64,000 bases of DNA, taken from assembly GCF_900107855.1 (NCBI RefSeq), contig NZ_FNRJ01000002.1:288847-352846 (forward strand), written 5' to 3'. The notes beneath the pieces were generated by a model. The model had not been told where the DNA came from. It did no database searches and saw nothing but the letters and a program-made list of their open reading frames with translations. A program made the translations under genes and the position numbers. This DNA is from Marinobacterium iners DSM 11526 (lineage in GTDB: Bacteria > Pseudomonadota > Gammaproteobacteria > Pseudomonadales > Balneatricaceae). The first letter of the stretch is position 1. Every line of letters starts with the position of its first letter. Below, one piece after another: positions 44,117 through 54,346 of this stretch.

Positions 44117-44443
44117 TGTCTGGAGTAGCTCCGACCTGGTCATGACGATGTTTTACTGTCTGCAGGTAACGACCTGTCATGAAAGTGAAAAAAATTCATT
44201 CAAGCGCCGCAACTGCAGCAATTCGGATTAAGCACTTGATTTAATAACCGATGCTGCAATTGCGCTCGGATAAATTTTATTACAACACTGTAACAACATA
44301 GTTTATTTAAATCGCCACGGCCTGTTTTTTCAGATATCAATAGGGGTGTGACGTCACGACAGAAAACCGTAAAGCGCATCCCCGTTCCATGCAGTTACCT
44401 TAACGTCGGGGACAGTATAATCAGAATATGTGAGGCGCAAAGT
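44117..44443. other. AT-rich divergent control region rlmKL/rmf
   Basis: 327 bases without a gene. It is AT-rich around 44180-44330 and contains a dyad TTACA-N4-TGTAA (44280-44293) and the palindrome TGACGTCA near 44350. TATAAT at 44416-44421 is a good -10 for rmf, placing the start about 16 bases before the rmf ATG; no strong -35 is seen. Such a region fits a growth-phase-controlled gene. Confidence 0.4.
44416..44421 (+). promoter_or_regulatory. Probable -10 element of rmf
   Basis: Perfect TATAAT 22 bases before the rmf start codon, just upstream of its GAGG ribosome site. No TTGACA-like hexamer at normal spacing, as is common for stationary-phase promoters. Confidence 0.4.
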
Positions 44444-44650
44444 ATGAAGAAACAGAAACGGGATCGTACCTCTACTCTGTTTAATCGTGGATTCATGGCT
44501 GGCATCAACGGGCGTTCCCGTGAGGAATGCCCAGTCCAGACAGTTGAGCTGCGCAGTCACTGGATGAGTGGCTGGCGCGAAGGACGTGAGGCGCACTGGA
44601 GTGGAATGTCCGGCGTTTCTGCTATCCAACACAACCCTTCAATGCACTGA
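44444..44650 (+). CDS. rmf: Ribosome modulation factor Rmf
   Basis: 68 residues beginning MKKQKRDRTSTLFNRGFMAG and containing GINGRSREECP and SHWMSGWREGRE, the signature of Rmf. It dimerises 70S ribosomes to inactive 100S particles in stationary phase. The C-terminus is about 13 residues longer than E. coli Rmf (55). GAGG precedes the ATG at 44444; a longer in-frame extension has no homology. A strong hairpin separates it from the convergent pyrD. Confidence 0.95.
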   Translation: MKKQKRDRTSTLFNRGFMAGINGRSREECPVQTVELRSHWMSGWREGREAHWSGMSGVSAIQHNPSMH

Positions 44651-44677
44651 CGGTGCAACTCACCTCTTAAATCTGAA

Positions 44678-44703
44678 CGGCAGGCCTGCTCGCAGGCCTG
44701 CCG
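44678..44703. terminator. Hairpin between convergent rmf and pyrD
   Basis: CGGCAGGCCTGC, loop TC, and its perfect complement: a 12-base GC-rich stem in the 59-base gap. There is no clear T-run on the plus strand. Reading from pyrD the bases after the stem are TTCAGATTT. Likely a shared terminator. Confidence 0.6.
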
Positions 44704-44709
44704 CCGAGT

Positions 44710-45738
44710 TCAACCTCGCTTAAGCTGTTCAATTGCTTCAAGCGAATCCCGTACCAGTGACGGCCCACGATAGATGAATCCGGTATAGATCTGCACCAGG
44801 CTGGCGCCCGCCTCGATTTTCTCGGCAGCATCAAAGCCTTCGGTAATTCCCCCCACACCGATGATCGGCAGAGCACCATCCAGATGTGAAGCCAGTGTCC
44901 TGATCACCTCAGTAGAACGATTGCGTACCGGTGCGCCACTCAGGCCACCCGCCTCATCCGACAGTGGGCTGTCTTCAACCCCCTCGCGTGACAGCGTAGT
45001 GTTGGTGGCAATCACACCATCCATCTCGTAGGTTTTGAGAGCGGTGGCTACAAGCCCCAGCTCTTCATCATTCATGTCCGGAGCAATCTTGACCGCAATG
45101 GGTACATAACGTCCATGCAGACTGGCCTGCCTGGCCTGTTCGGTTTTCAGAGCATCCAGCAGACTGTTCAGCGAATCTCCGAACTGCAGTGTACGCAAGC
45201 CCGGCGTGTTGGGCGATGAAACATTTACCGTAATGTAGCTGGCACGGGAATACACTTTGCGCATGCAAACCAGATAGTCCTGATCCGCCTGCTCGTTCGG
45301 AGTATCCTTGTTCTTGCCGATATTGATGCCCAAAACACCCTTGTACCGGCTGCGATCAAGATTCTTCAACAGCTGATCAACGCCTGCGTTGTTGAACCCC
45401 ATACGATTGATAATGGCATCGTACTCCGGAATCCGAAACAGTCGAGGCTTTGGATTACCCGGCTGTAGCCTGGGAGTTACCGTACCCACCTCAATAAAGC
45501 CGAAGCCCATGGCAGCCAGGCCATCGACGGCGGTACCGTTTTTGTCCAGACCCGCCGCAAGCCCAACCGGGTTGGGAAAGCGAATGCCCATCACCTTGGT
45601 TGGCAGCGAAATTTGCTGAGCACCCAACAGGCGAGGCAAACCCAGAGAGGCAGCAAGGTTCATACTACCCAATGCCAGTTCGTGCGAGGTTTCGGCGTCA
45701 AGCCTGAACATGAGTGCGCGTGCGAGGTCGTAGAGCAT
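44710..45738 (-). CDS. pyrD: Dihydroorotate dehydrogenase (quinone), class 2
   Basis: 342 residues of a class 2, membrane-associated PyrD: N-terminal helical extension ([20 protein letters not shown]), FMN barrel with [45 protein letters not shown] (catalytic Ser) and IGVGGITEG. Fourth step of pyrimidine synthesis, reducing quinone. The ATG at 45738 matches the family N-terminus; 45774 is the longer alternative. No clear ribosome site. Confidence 0.95.
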   Translation of the reverse strand: MLYDLARALMFRLDAETSHELALGSMNLAASLGLPRLLGAQQISLPTKVMGIRFPNPVGLAAGLDKNGTAVDGLAAMGFGFIEVGTVTPRLQPGNPKPRLFRIPEYDAIINRMGFNNAGVDQLLKNLDRSRYKGVLGINIGKNKDTPNEQADQDYLVCMRKVYSRASYITVNVSSPNTPGLRTLQFGDSLNSLLDALKTEQARQASLHGRYVPIAVKIAPDMNDEELGLVATALKTYEMDGVIATNTTLSREGVEDSPLSDEAGGLSGAPVRNRSTEVIRTLASHLDGALPIIGVGGITEGFDAAEKIEAGASLVQIYTGFIYRGPSLVRDSLEAIEQLKRG

Positions 45739-45805
45739 GAGAGTCACTGAGGTGGTTATAAACTGAGGCCACATTATAGGCGAGCGGCCGGGTTATGAAC
45801 ACCAT

Positions 45806-46027
45806 TCAACTCAAGCGCTGGATATCCTCCAGTTTGCCTGCGTCACTGAAGCGGATGCGAAAGGTGCCCCTGATGCCTTCATGCAGCAGCCAGGGGCGCA
45901 GAATATTGGCCGGGAACTGTACTCGACGACCGTCCCGGGCGCGGGTTGATACCACCCGGGACGGGCCCCGATACACTTTCAAGAATTCTTCACTGCTGAT
46001 CCTGAGATCAACAATTATTTCGTTCAT
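45806..46027 (-). CDS. DUF2835 family small protein
   Basis: 73 residues, single-domain, with the DUF2835 pattern (DLRISSEEFLKVYRGPSRVV, DGRRVQFPANILRPWL, GIRGTFRI). The family is common after glutamate dehydrogenase genes in pseudomonads and relatives. Function unknown; a small beta-rich fold is likely. The ATG follows the gdhB stop directly, so it is co-translated with it. Confidence 0.88.
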   Translation of the reverse strand: MNEIIVDLRISSEEFLKVYRGPSRVVSTRARDGRRVQFPANILRPWLLHEGIRGTFRIRFSDAGKLEDIQRLS

Positions 46028-49000
46028 CTAGCCACTGGATTCCGTCAAGCTACTGCAGCGGGCCAGATCGGCCAGCTCTCGTGTGGCGACAGTATACATT
46101 GCGTAATCCTGAACACTGGCATTTTTCAACTCGGTCAAAATGTTAAGCCAGCGCTCCACATGCGGCTGATTCTGCTCCTGCCAGGCATCCAGGCGCGCTT
46201 CCAGCCCCGACTGGTCCAGCTTGCCTTCTGGGGCAAACAGGGTCGCAATCAGAGCGCGTTGCTGAGTATCCAGATCATCACGGAAACTGTCCCGCGCAAG
46301 AGCCTGCCAGTAGCTGTTCACATCCAGATCGTTTAGCTGAGTGCTGAACCATTGCAACTCAAGCGCATCACCCATGCTGAAATGTGCTTTTGCTGCCAGT
46401 TCTACAGACACTTCGCAATCATGCGCCACTTCTATGATGCCCAGCAGCGGATACAATGCTCTTGAGCCAGCGACACGCTGCGCCAGCTTCTCGGGAACGC
46501 CTGCATCGACATAACGGTCATGTGCACTCTGCCACACTTCCAATGGCTGCCCACTCAGCAAGTTGCCCAGCTCAGGCACCAATCTCACCAAGCAGGGGCT
46601 AAAATGTTCGGCTTCCTTGGCGCAGTCGAGCGTACCTTGACGGTTACGAACAAACCAGCGCGTCACGCGCCGAATCAAATGCTGCAGATCATGCATCATC
46701 TCAAGCTGCACATCGGCCTTAACCTTGTAATCAAGCCCTTCAATCTCTTGCCACAGCGGCTTCAGATTGAAAATATCCCGAGCCAAAACATAGGCACGTA
46801 CCACATGCTCTATGTCGGCTCCCGTAGAGGTCAGCAAGCGATCAACAAAGTTGATGCCCATAAGATTGACCATTTGATTTGCGATCTGAGTGGCAATAAT
46901 CTCGCGGCGCAGTCGATGTTCATTGAGGGCATCAGAATAGGTTTTGCAGATTCGTGCAGGAAAGGCCGTGGCCAGCTCTTGCGCCAGATAGGGATCATCC
47001 GGCACCGTAGACGCCAGTAACAGCTCCTTGAGATCAGCCTTACTGTAGGAAACCAGCACTGACAGTTCCGGTCGACTGAACCCCTGACGATTGTTCTGCC
47101 GGTCGGCCAACTGTTCATCTGCCGGCAGGAATTCCAGCTTGCGTTTGAGTTTCCCCTGAGATTCCAGCGCATTGATAAAGCGCCTGTACTCAGCCATGGA
47201 GCTTGCAGAACGCGCCTCTGCCAGTGAAATTGCCTGTACCTGACGGTAGTTGTTCTGTAGCACCAGCTCCGCGACATCATCGGTCATGTCACTGAGAAGC
47301 TTGTTACGCTGGCGTGCGGTCATATCACCACTGGCCACCAGCTGATTCAGCAGAATCTTGATATTCACTTCGTGGTCGGAGCAGTCAACGCCACCTGCGT
47401 TGTCAATGAAATCGGTATTAAGGCGGCAGCCATTGCATGCCAGCTCCATACGCGCACGCTGGGTCAGCCCCAGATTACCCCCTTCTCCAACCACGCGCGC
47501 GCGGACCTGCGGCGCATCGACTCGCAGGCCATCATTGGCCTTGTCACCCGCATCGGCATGAGCTTCATCGCTGGCCTTGATGTAGGTACCGATACCACCG
47601 TTCCAGATCAGATCCACCTCGGCACACAGCAGGGCCGAGATCAGCTCATTGGGTGTAACTCGGCTTGAAGTCAGACCGGTCAACCGCTTGATTTCTGGCG
47701 TCAAACTGATCGACTTGGCGCTGCGATTAAAGATACCACCGCCTTTGGAGATCAATTTGGCGTCATAGTCCCCCCAGCCCGAGCGTGGCAGCTCAAACAG
47801 ACGCTGACGCTCCTTGAATGAAGCCGCGGGGTCCGGGTCAGGGTCGATGAAAACATGCAAATGATTGAACGCGGCCACCAATTTGATCTGATCCGAGCGC
47901 AGCATGCCGTTACCAAACACATCGCCAGACATGTCACCGATCCCAATGCATGTGAACGGCTCTTTTGCCGTATTCAGCCCCAATTCACGGAAATGCCGCT
48001 CTACCGATACCCAGGCGCCACGTGCGGTAATGCCCATTTTCTTGTGGTCATACCCCTGACTGCCACCGGAGGCGAAGGCATCACCCAGCCAAAAATTGTA
48101 ATCGGCGGCAATTTCATTGGCGATATCAGAGAACGTTGCAGTGCCCTTGTCCGCGGCCACAACCAGATAGGTATCGTCTTCGTCGTGGCGTACGACTGCC
48201 TTGGGATGTACGACCTCACCCTCAATCAGATTGTCGGTTATATCCAGCAGAGCACGAATAAAGGTGCGATAACAGCTTACGCCCTCCTCCATCCAGGCTT
48301 CACGACTCATATCCGAATGCAGATGTCGCGCGACAAAGCCACCCTTCGCACCGACAGGAACAATAACCGCGTTCTTCACCTGCTGAGCCTTGACCAGCCC
48401 CAGCACCTCGGTACGGAAGTCTTCCAGGCGATCAGACCAGCGCAACCCGCCGCGGGCAACCTTGCCACCGCGTAGATGCACCCCTTCCACCCGCGGAGAA
48501 TGCACATAAATTTCAAACAAGGGCCGAGGCTCGGGCACGTGAGGAATATCACGCGGCGAAAGCTTTAACGACAGATAGGGCTTGGGCTGACCACCAAGCT
48601 GCTGGTAGAAGTTGGTTCTTAATGTGGCACGTATCAGTGCCAGATACTGACGGATTGCCTGATCTTCGTTCAGACTGGCGACCTCTTCAAGCCCCTGAAG
48701 AATATCCGCTTCCAACTTGTCTTCCCGTTTGGGATCGGCCCTGTCAGGGTCGAAGCGTGCAGCAAACAGCTCCACCAGCAGTCGTGCCAGCGCCACATGA
48801 TGTTTGAGCGCCAGACTGATCGCTTCCTGACTGATCGGAAAGCGAATCTGTTTCATGTAGCCGGCATAAGCCCTCAGCAGCGCAACCTGACGCCAGTGCA
48901 GCTGCGCCCCAAGCACCAGCTTGTTGAAGTCGTCATTACCGGTATTGCCGTTCCAGATATTCAGGAAAGCATCTTCGAACAGGTTCTGCATGGTTTCGGC

Positions 49001-50887
49001 CGTAACCTGTTGCTTGCCGGTGTAGCGCAGATTGAAGTCGTGAATCCAGATACAGCGTCCGTCTGTTTCCACCTGGTAGGGGTGTTCATCGATAACTCTA
49101 AGACCCAGATTTTCCAGTACCGGCAGCACATCTGACAGCGGCAGCGCCTGTCCAAAATGATAGAGCTTGAAGTTCAATTCATCTGGCTCACGCTCAAGCG
49201 CTTCATAAAAGCTCAGTGCAATCGGCGCGTCTTCGGTCAATCGACGGATATACTGAATATCGACCACCGCCGCACGCGGTGAAAAGTCCGCCCGGTAGCC
49301 CGCCGAAAAACCGCTGCAAAAATGGTTGTAGGTTTTTATTCCCTTTTCTTCACCCAGACTTTCGACCAGCGCCGCGTACAGCTCTTCGCTCCAGCTGCTG
49401 GCCGCCTGAGTGATGCGCCGCTCAAGATCGGCCACATCAAACTCTCGAGTAACTTCCTGATGGTTGCTGGTCCGCAGAATGAATTGAGTACGGGCCAATA
49501 CAGATTCGGAAAAGTATGTCGTGAACTCGGCCTGGTCGCAGCCAAGCTGTTGCTGAAGAATGCGTTCCACGCGTTGCCTGAAATCGGTGCTGTACACCTC
49601 ACGCGGGGCATACACCAGCGCAGAGAAAAACTGGCCATAATAATCACGCCGCAGGAACAGCCTGATCTGACGTCGCTCATGAATCTGCAAAATCCCCATG
49701 GCGGTATCAAACAGCTCTTCAACACTTGCCTGAAACAAATCATCTCGCGGATGAATTTCGAGAATCTGTTTCAGCTCTTTCCAGTCATGCCCTTGCCTGT
49801 GCAGGCCTGAGCGCTCCATTACCGCGTTGATCTTGCGCCTGACGACGGGAATATCGGTGGCGCCATGCAGATAGACCGATGACGTATAAAGTCCCAGAAA
49901 ACGTGACTCACCTACCAGCTGCCCCTCGGCATCAAACCGTTTGATGCTGATGTAGTCAGGGTAAGCTGGCCGATGCACGCGTGAGCGCCGGGATGACTTG
50001 GTAAATGACATCAGATCAGGAATCAGCGTAAACCCGCCATCCTCTCGATCACCGGATGGCAGCACACCCGGATGGCAACTGCCATCCTGCTGTTTAAACA
50101 GACCCAGGCAGCTGTCGCATACTGGCTCCAGCTGGCGGCTTTTGCCTTCGCCGGTCAGGGTCAGTTCATCGTATCCTAGAAAGGTGAAATGGTTTTTCAG
50201 CCATGAAATAAAGTCGCGGGCTTCAACAACATCCTCTTCTTCCAGTCCCTCGGGAATCTTTTGATATTCTTGAAGCAGCTCATGCGCCTTGGCCAGCATG
50301 GCATCAAAGTCCGTTACCGCTGCCTTGACTTCACCCAGCACCTCAAGCAAGCTCTTACGCAGCTCTTCCAGCTGAGCCGGATCCGTATGACGATCCACTT
50401 CAATGACAACCAGCGATTCGGGTTCACCGCCCTTGCACGCCACATTACGCGGCTGTAATTCCTGCAGCTCACCTTTCTTCTTGTCCCGGCGGATGCTGAA
50501 AACCGTATTGATGATCGCGTGAATGGTAAGGTTTCGACGGTTCAGCTCCATCCTCAGCGAGTCAACAATAAAGGGCATATCCGGCTGCATTACCTCGATA
50601 ACGGTGTGGGTCGACTGCCAGCCATGCCGCTCAAAGTCAGGATTGAACACCCTGACCTTGATCTCTTCACTTGCAGAACGCTGCTGCAGAAAATGCCAGA
50701 TCGCCAGTGTGGCACCATAAAGATCATCGAGGCGCCAGCTGCCAAGATCCTGATCTGCCGCATGGGCAAAGAAGTGATCAACGAAGCTTCCAAGAAGTGC
50801 TGCCCGCTCCTTGGGCAACCGCTGCCGAATGGTCGCCTTAAGTTGCTGCATGAGTTCGGTTTTGCTGTCTGCACGTTGCCGGGACAT
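46028..50887 (-). CDS. gdhB: NAD-specific glutamate dehydrogenase, large (GdhB) type
   Basis: 1619 residues, the size of the Pseudomonas GdhB (L_180/GDH_160) class. N-terminal ACT-like regulatory segments, catalytic core with RGGLRWSDRLEDFRTEVLGL, VPVGAKGGF, GIGDMSGDVFGNGML and VGEGGNLGLTQRARM, and a long C-terminal helical part. It oxidises glutamate to 2-oxoglutarate and ammonium with NAD during amino-acid catabolism. The start is the ATG at 50887 with AGAGG seven bases upstream, matching the family; a longer frame reaches 51013 over the divergent gap. Confidence 0.95.
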   Translation of the reverse strand: MSRQRADSKTELMQQLKATIRQRLPKERAALLGSFVDHFFAHAADQDLGSWRLDDLYGATLAIWHFLQQRSASEEIKVRVFNPDFERHGWQSTHTVIEVMQPDMPFIVDSLRMELNRRNLTIHAIINTVFSIRRDKKKGELQELQPRNVACKGGEPESLVVIEVDRHTDPAQLEELRKSLLEVLGEVKAAVTDFDAMLAKAHELLQEYQKIPEGLEEEDVVEARDFISWLKNHFTFLGYDELTLTGEGKSRQLEPVCDSCLGLFKQQDGSCHPGVLPSGDREDGGFTLIPDLMSFTKSSRRSRVHRPAYPDYISIKRFDAEGQLVGESRFLGLYTSSVYLHGATDIPVVRRKINAVMERSGLHRQGHDWKELKQILEIHPRDDLFQASVEELFDTAMGILQIHERRQIRLFLRRDYYGQFFSALVYAPREVYSTDFRQRVERILQQQLGCDQAEFTTYFSESVLARTQFILRTSNHQEVTREFDVADLERRITQAASSWSEELYAALVESLGEEKGIKTYNHFCSGFSAGYRADFSPRAAVVDIQYIRRLTEDAPIALSFYEALEREPDELNFKLYHFGQALPLSDVLPVLENLGLRVIDEHPYQVETDGRCIWIHDFNLRYTGKQQVTAETMQNLFEDAFLNIWNGNTGNDDFNKLVLGAQLHWRQVALLRAYAGYMKQIRFPISQEAISLALKHHVALARLLVELFAARFDPDRADPKREDKLEADILQGLEEVASLNEDQAIRQYLALIRATLRTNFYQQLGGQPKPYLSLKLSPRDIPHVPEPRPLFEIYVHSPRVEGVHLRGGKVARGGLRWSDRLEDFRTEVLGLVKAQQVKNAVIVPVGAKGGFVARHLHSDMSREAWMEEGVSCYRTFIRALLDITDNLIEGEVVHPKAVVRHDEDDTYLVVAADKGTATFSDIANEIAADYNFWLGDAFASGGSQGYDHKKMGITARGAWVSVERHFRELGLNTAKEPFTCIGIGDMSGDVFGNGMLRSDQIKLVAAFNHLHVFIDPDPDPAASFKERQRLFELPRSGWGDYDAKLISKGGGIFNRSAKSISLTPEIKRLTGLTSSRVTPNELISALLCAEVDLIWNGGIGTYIKASDEAHADAGDKANDGLRVDAPQVRARVVGEGGNLGLTQRARMELACNGCRLNTDFIDNAGGVDCSDHEVNIKILLNQLVASGDMTARQRNKLLSDMTDDVAELVLQNNYRQVQAISLAEARSASSMAEYRRFINALESQGKLKRKLEFLPADEQLADRQNNRQGFSRPELSVLVSYSKADLKELLLASTVPDDPYLAQELATAFPARICKTYSDALNEHRLRREIIATQIANQMVNLMGINFVDRLLTSTGADIEHVVRAYVLARDIFNLKPLWQEIEGLDYKVKADVQLEMMHDLQHLIRRVTRWFVRNRQGTLDCAKEAEHFSPCLVRLVPELGNLLSGQPLEVWQSAHDRYVDAGVPEKLAQRVAGSRALYPLLGIIEVAHDCEVSVELAAKAHFSMGDALELQWFSTQLNDLDVNSYWQALARDSFRDDLDTQQRALIATLFAPEGKLDQSGLEARLDAWQEQNQPHVERWLNILTELKNASVQDYAMYTVATRELADLARCSSLTESSG

Positions 50888-51091
50888 AAGCATCCTCTTA
50901 TTCTGAGTTCGTCCTGAGTGAAAGCGCTTTGTTTTCAGCAGTATAGTTAAAGCCTGCCTGAAGTCATCCTTACGGATAGCAAACATCTCCCTCGTTCGAA
51001 GCGATACGGTCATGAAATTGATCTGGCCGAGATGATGACTGATAATGACCTGAATTTGTTAAATTCTTTCTGCACCACAATGGAGTCGCGG

Positions 51092-52750
51092 ATGCGTTCA
51101 TTGCTGGCATTGCTGTTACTGCTGAGCTGTTCATTGCCAGCCTGGGCTGAGGTGCGCGCCTCGCTCGACCGCTACTCTCTAACGGCCGCCGATGTACTGA
51201 CCCTGACACTGGAAGCAACTGATCAGCTGGAGCAACGCCCTGATCTGACTCCACTTGAAGGAGACTTCAGTGTACTCAGCAGCCGCAAGGTCATCATTTC
51301 CAGCCACTCCTCCTCCAGCCGTGCCGTACGAACGCGCTGGGAACTGCAATTGCGTCCCCGCACCACGGGCAAAATCCGGATTCCGCCCCTGCGACTGGGT
51401 AGCGATCTGAGTGCCCCCATGGAAGTTGAGGTAACAGGTAACCTCGCTCCGACACGGAACCGCGGCAACCTGTTTATGGACAGCCTACTGAGTCAGGATC
51501 AGATCTACAGCCATGCTCAGCTGCTGTATACCGCGCGGGTATTTCATACAGAACCACTGCCTGAATCAGCCCGGTTCCAGCCTCCCCAACTGCCCGAGGC
51601 GCTGGTCATACCTCTGACGGAAAAGCGCAGTTACGAAACCGATCGCGGTGGCGAAAGTTGGCAGATTACCGAACAGGCCTTTGCGCTTTTTCCTTCAAAC
51701 GAGGGCTTGCACACCCTGCGAGGAGCACGGCTGGTTCTTGACGATGAAAGCGATGTTACCCCAAATGCGATTGCACTGACCCCCGTGGAAAGTTTCGAGA
51801 TAGAGGTACTGCCACAGGCACATCACAGCCAGCGTGGCTACTGGTTGCCAGCAGAGCGGCTCAGCTTCGAGGAACAGGCTCCTCTGCCTGACAGCCTGCA
51901 ACCTGGTGAAAGCTTTGTCCGCGAGATCAGCCTGACAGCACTTGGCCTGCCCGCCGATGCCTTGCCCTCCCTGTTTGTTGCAGAGCTGGACTCAGCATTT
52001 GCCCGTACTGAAGATGTCAGCCTGACGGAAACGGCAACCCCGCAGGGGCTGGTGAGCACTCGCACGGAAAGGATCTTGATTGAGCCGTTGGGTGAAGGCG
52101 GACTGGTTCTGCCCGCCATCGATATTCACTGGTGGAACACACTCAGTGACAGAGGGCAAATTCTGACGCTGCCCGGCAGACAGCTGGAGATCGACATGGT
52201 GTCCTTGCCACCCGTTACAGACTCAAGCACACCCGTAGCCCGAGACGCTGCCAACCCGAGCAGCCCTTCGCGGATGCTGGTCGCAGGTCTTGGGCTACTG
52301 AGCATCATCAGCTCTCTGGGCTGGCTTTACAGTTGGCATCAGCTGCGCCAGCTGCGTAACCGTGACAAGGCTGCCAGCCAGGAAGTGCAGGCAGCACAGG
52401 CAGCGCAGTTGCACCGATCACACCAGCAGGCGGAGCGCAACACCTTTCAGGCACTGGCCATTGCCTGCCAGCAGAACGATGCCGGCAGCACTCAACAACG
52501 CTTGATCGACTGGGGACAGCAATTCTGGCTTGATCACCATGTGCACTCCCTTACGTCCCTGTGCGAAGCGGCGGGTAGCCAGGCGCTGGACTTTCTGATT
52601 ATGGATCTGGAACATCACCTGCGCCACGAACCAACATTGTGGCAGGGTGACCTGTTACTTGAAGCACTGGAAACGATGCGTCGCAGACGCCTGCGCAACG
52701 CGGAGCCGAGTATGGACTCTCGCGAACAGGATCTTTTGATGGTGTCATGA
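51092..52750 (+). CDS. batD: BatD-like protein (aerotolerance family)
   Basis: 552 residues: signal peptide (1-19, ending AWA), a long periplasmic region of immunoglobulin-like repeats (SLDRYSLTAADVLTLTLEA, QDQIYSHAQLLYTARVFH), a C-terminal transmembrane helix (about 405-425) and a cytoplasmic coiled tail. This is the BatD/oxygen-tolerance pattern. BatD is normally encoded with batA, batB and a MoxR; here it is alone, and the MoxR-DUF58-TgpA set is 13 kb away. GGAG six bases before the ATG at 51092 decides the start over 51032 and 51080. Divergent from gdhB. Confidence 0.85.
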   Translation: MRSLLALLLLLSCSLPAWAEVRASLDRYSLTAADVLTLTLEATDQLEQRPDLTPLEGDFSVLSSRKVIISSHSSSSRAVRTRWELQLRPRTTGKIRIPPLRLGSDLSAPMEVEVTGNLAPTRNRGNLFMDSLLSQDQIYSHAQLLYTARVFHTEPLPESARFQPPQLPEALVIPLTEKRSYETDRGGESWQITEQAFALFPSNEGLHTLRGARLVLDDESDVTPNAIALTPVESFEIEVLPQAHHSQRGYWLPAERLSFEEQAPLPDSLQPGESFVREISLTALGLPADALPSLFVAELDSAFARTEDVSLTETATPQGLVSTRTERILIEPLGEGGLVLPAIDIHWWNTLSDRGQILTLPGRQLEIDMVSLPPVTDSSTPVARDAANPSSPSRMLVAGLGLLSIISSLGWLYSWHQLRQLRNRDKAASQEVQAAQAAQLHRSHQQAERNTFQALAIACQQNDAGSTQQRLIDWGQQFWLDHHVHSLTSLCEAAGSQALDFLIMDLEHHLRHEPTLWQGDLLLEALETMRRRRLRNAEPSMDSREQDLLMVS

Positions 52751-52760
52751 GGCCCTTACC

Positions 52761-53651
52761 TCATTTCACATCCAGCACCTTTCGCAGTGCGTCCTCCAGC
52801 CGTGGTTGCTGAAACTCGTAGCCGGCGGTGTGGAGGTTTTCAGGTACAACTCGCTGGCCTTCCACCAACAACTCACTGGCCTCGCCCAGCATTAGTTTCA
52901 TTATCGTCGCGGGTACACGCATAAACGCAGGTCGACGCAAAACACGCGCCAATGTTCGACTGAACACTTCATTAGGCACCGGCTCTGGTGCAGTCAGGTT
53001 AAACGGCCCGTGGAGAGAAGGATTGTCCAGCAAATAAATAATGGCACCCACCTCATCGTCCAGATGGATCCAGGACATCCACTGTTTGCCATCACCAATG
53101 GGACCACCCAGACCCAGCCGGAATGCTGGCAGCATTTTTGACAGCGCCCCACCTTCTGGTCCCAGCACCACTCCAGTCCTGATCAGACAGACACGTACGC
53201 CGAATGATTCAGCCTCAAGGGCAGCCTGCTCCCAGTCACGACAAAGCTCATGGGCAAATCCGGGCATTGGCTCAGCATTCTCCTCCAGCACTTCATCAGC
53301 ATGACTGCCGTAATAGCCAATAGCGGAGCCGCTGACCAGAACAGCCGGTGGCTGTGACTGTTGTCGCATCCAGTTCACCAGTGCATCGGTCAGCTGGATA
53401 CGACTGTCACGCAAAACTTGCTTGCGTGCATCACTCCAGCGTTTATCGACAATTGGTGCCCCCGCCAGGTTGATGACCGCATCAACCTGGTTTTCAATAT
53501 GATGCAAAGCCCCTACAGCCTGTACTCGCTTGCGTGCAGGCACGGCCTCCGGCGACCGGCTGAGGATGATGACATCATCTCCACGGGCGATGAGGGCCGT
53601 ACTCAGGGCCTGTCCTATAAACCCGCTACCACCTGTAATCAATACACGCAT
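52761..53651 (-). CDS. TIGR01777 family NAD-dependent epimerase-like protein (YfcH)
   Basis: 296 residues. Rossmann motif MRVLITGGSGFIGQALS, internal VLVSGSAIGYYG and WMSWIHLDDEVGAI, and the C-terminal DUF1731 block ENLHTAGYEFQQPRLEDAL define the TIGR01777/YfcH group of extended short-chain dehydrogenase relatives. Substrate unknown. GGAGA precedes the ATG. It converges with batD (10-base gap) and is divergent from ribE. Confidence 0.92.
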   Translation of the reverse strand: MRVLITGGSGFIGQALSTALIARGDDVIILSRSPEAVPARKRVQAVGALHHIENQVDAVINLAGAPIVDKRWSDARKQVLRDSRIQLTDALVNWMRQQSQPPAVLVSGSAIGYYGSHADEVLEENAEPMPGFAHELCRDWEQAALEAESFGVRVCLIRTGVVLGPEGGALSKMLPAFRLGLGGPIGDGKQWMSWIHLDDEVGAIIYLLDNPSLHGPFNLTAPEPVPNEVFSRTLARVLRRPAFMRVPATIMKLMLGEASELLVEGQRVVPENLHTAGYEFQQPRLEDALRKVLDVK

Positions 53652-53731
53652 TTTTTATTCTCCGTGCGGCTTTGGGTTAAACTTACGCTCCCAATACCGG
53701 ATCAGATCTGATGTATAGAGGTTAGCACAAC

Positions 53732-54346
53732 ATGTTTACTGGCATTGTTCAGGGCACCGCCGAGGTTATCGCCTGCCGTCGCCACGAAGGTTTCATGCAA
53801 CTGGAACTGGAGCTGCCACCTGCCCGTGCAAGCGCCCTGGAGACCGGTGCCAGCATTGCAGTTAATGGCACCTGCCTGACCATCACTTCGTTCAAGGGTC
53901 GCCATGTCTGCTTTGACTTGATTGATACCACGCTAGAGTTGACCAACCTGGGTGAGCTGAAACCCGGCGACCGAGTCAACTTTGAGCGTGCCGCCCGCAT
54001 TGGTGATGAAATAGGCGGCCACCTGATGTCCGGACATATCTTGTGCTGCGCACGCATCAGCCGAATCGAAGCAAGCGAGCACAACCACCATATTCACTTT
54101 GAAATTCCACAAGCTGCGGCCCCCTACCTGCTCCCCAAGGGGTTTGTCGGTCTGAACGGCTGCAGCTTGACCCTGGCTGAGGTCGATAACCAACGGGGTG
54201 AGTTCGGTATATCATTGATACCGGAAACCCTTTCGCAGACAACGTTCGGCAGCCTGCAACCGGGCGCCAGGGTCAATCTGGAGGTTGATCCGCAGACTCA
54301 GGCGATCGTTGATACGGTCAACCTTTATATGGCACAGCGCGGCTAG
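53732..54346 (+). CDS. ribE: Riboflavin synthase, alpha chain
   Basis: 204 residues, two tandem lumazine-binding domains beginning MFTGIVQGTAEV and, in the second half, MSGHILCCARI. Dismutates 6,7-dimethyl-8-ribityllumazine to riboflavin. Only 80 bases separate it from the divergent epimerase-like gene, too short for an FMN riboswitch; a TATAGA at 53714 may serve as -10. Its stop overlaps that of the convergent hemerythrin gene by four bases. This copy stands away from other rib genes. Confidence 0.95.
   Translation: MFTGIVQGTAEVIACRRHEGFMQLELELPPARASALETGASIAVNGTCLTITSFKGRHVCFDLIDTTLELTNLGELKPGDRVNFERAARIGDEIGGHLMSGHILCCARISRIEASEHNHHIHFEIPQAAAPYLLPKGFVGLNGCSLTLAEVDNQRGEFGISLIPETLSQTTFGSLQPGARVNLEVDPQTQAIVDTVNLYMAQRG

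Noticed and set aside
53652..53731. FMN riboswitch before riboflavin synthase
   Set aside because: Only 80 bases are available and no RFN-like structure is seen.
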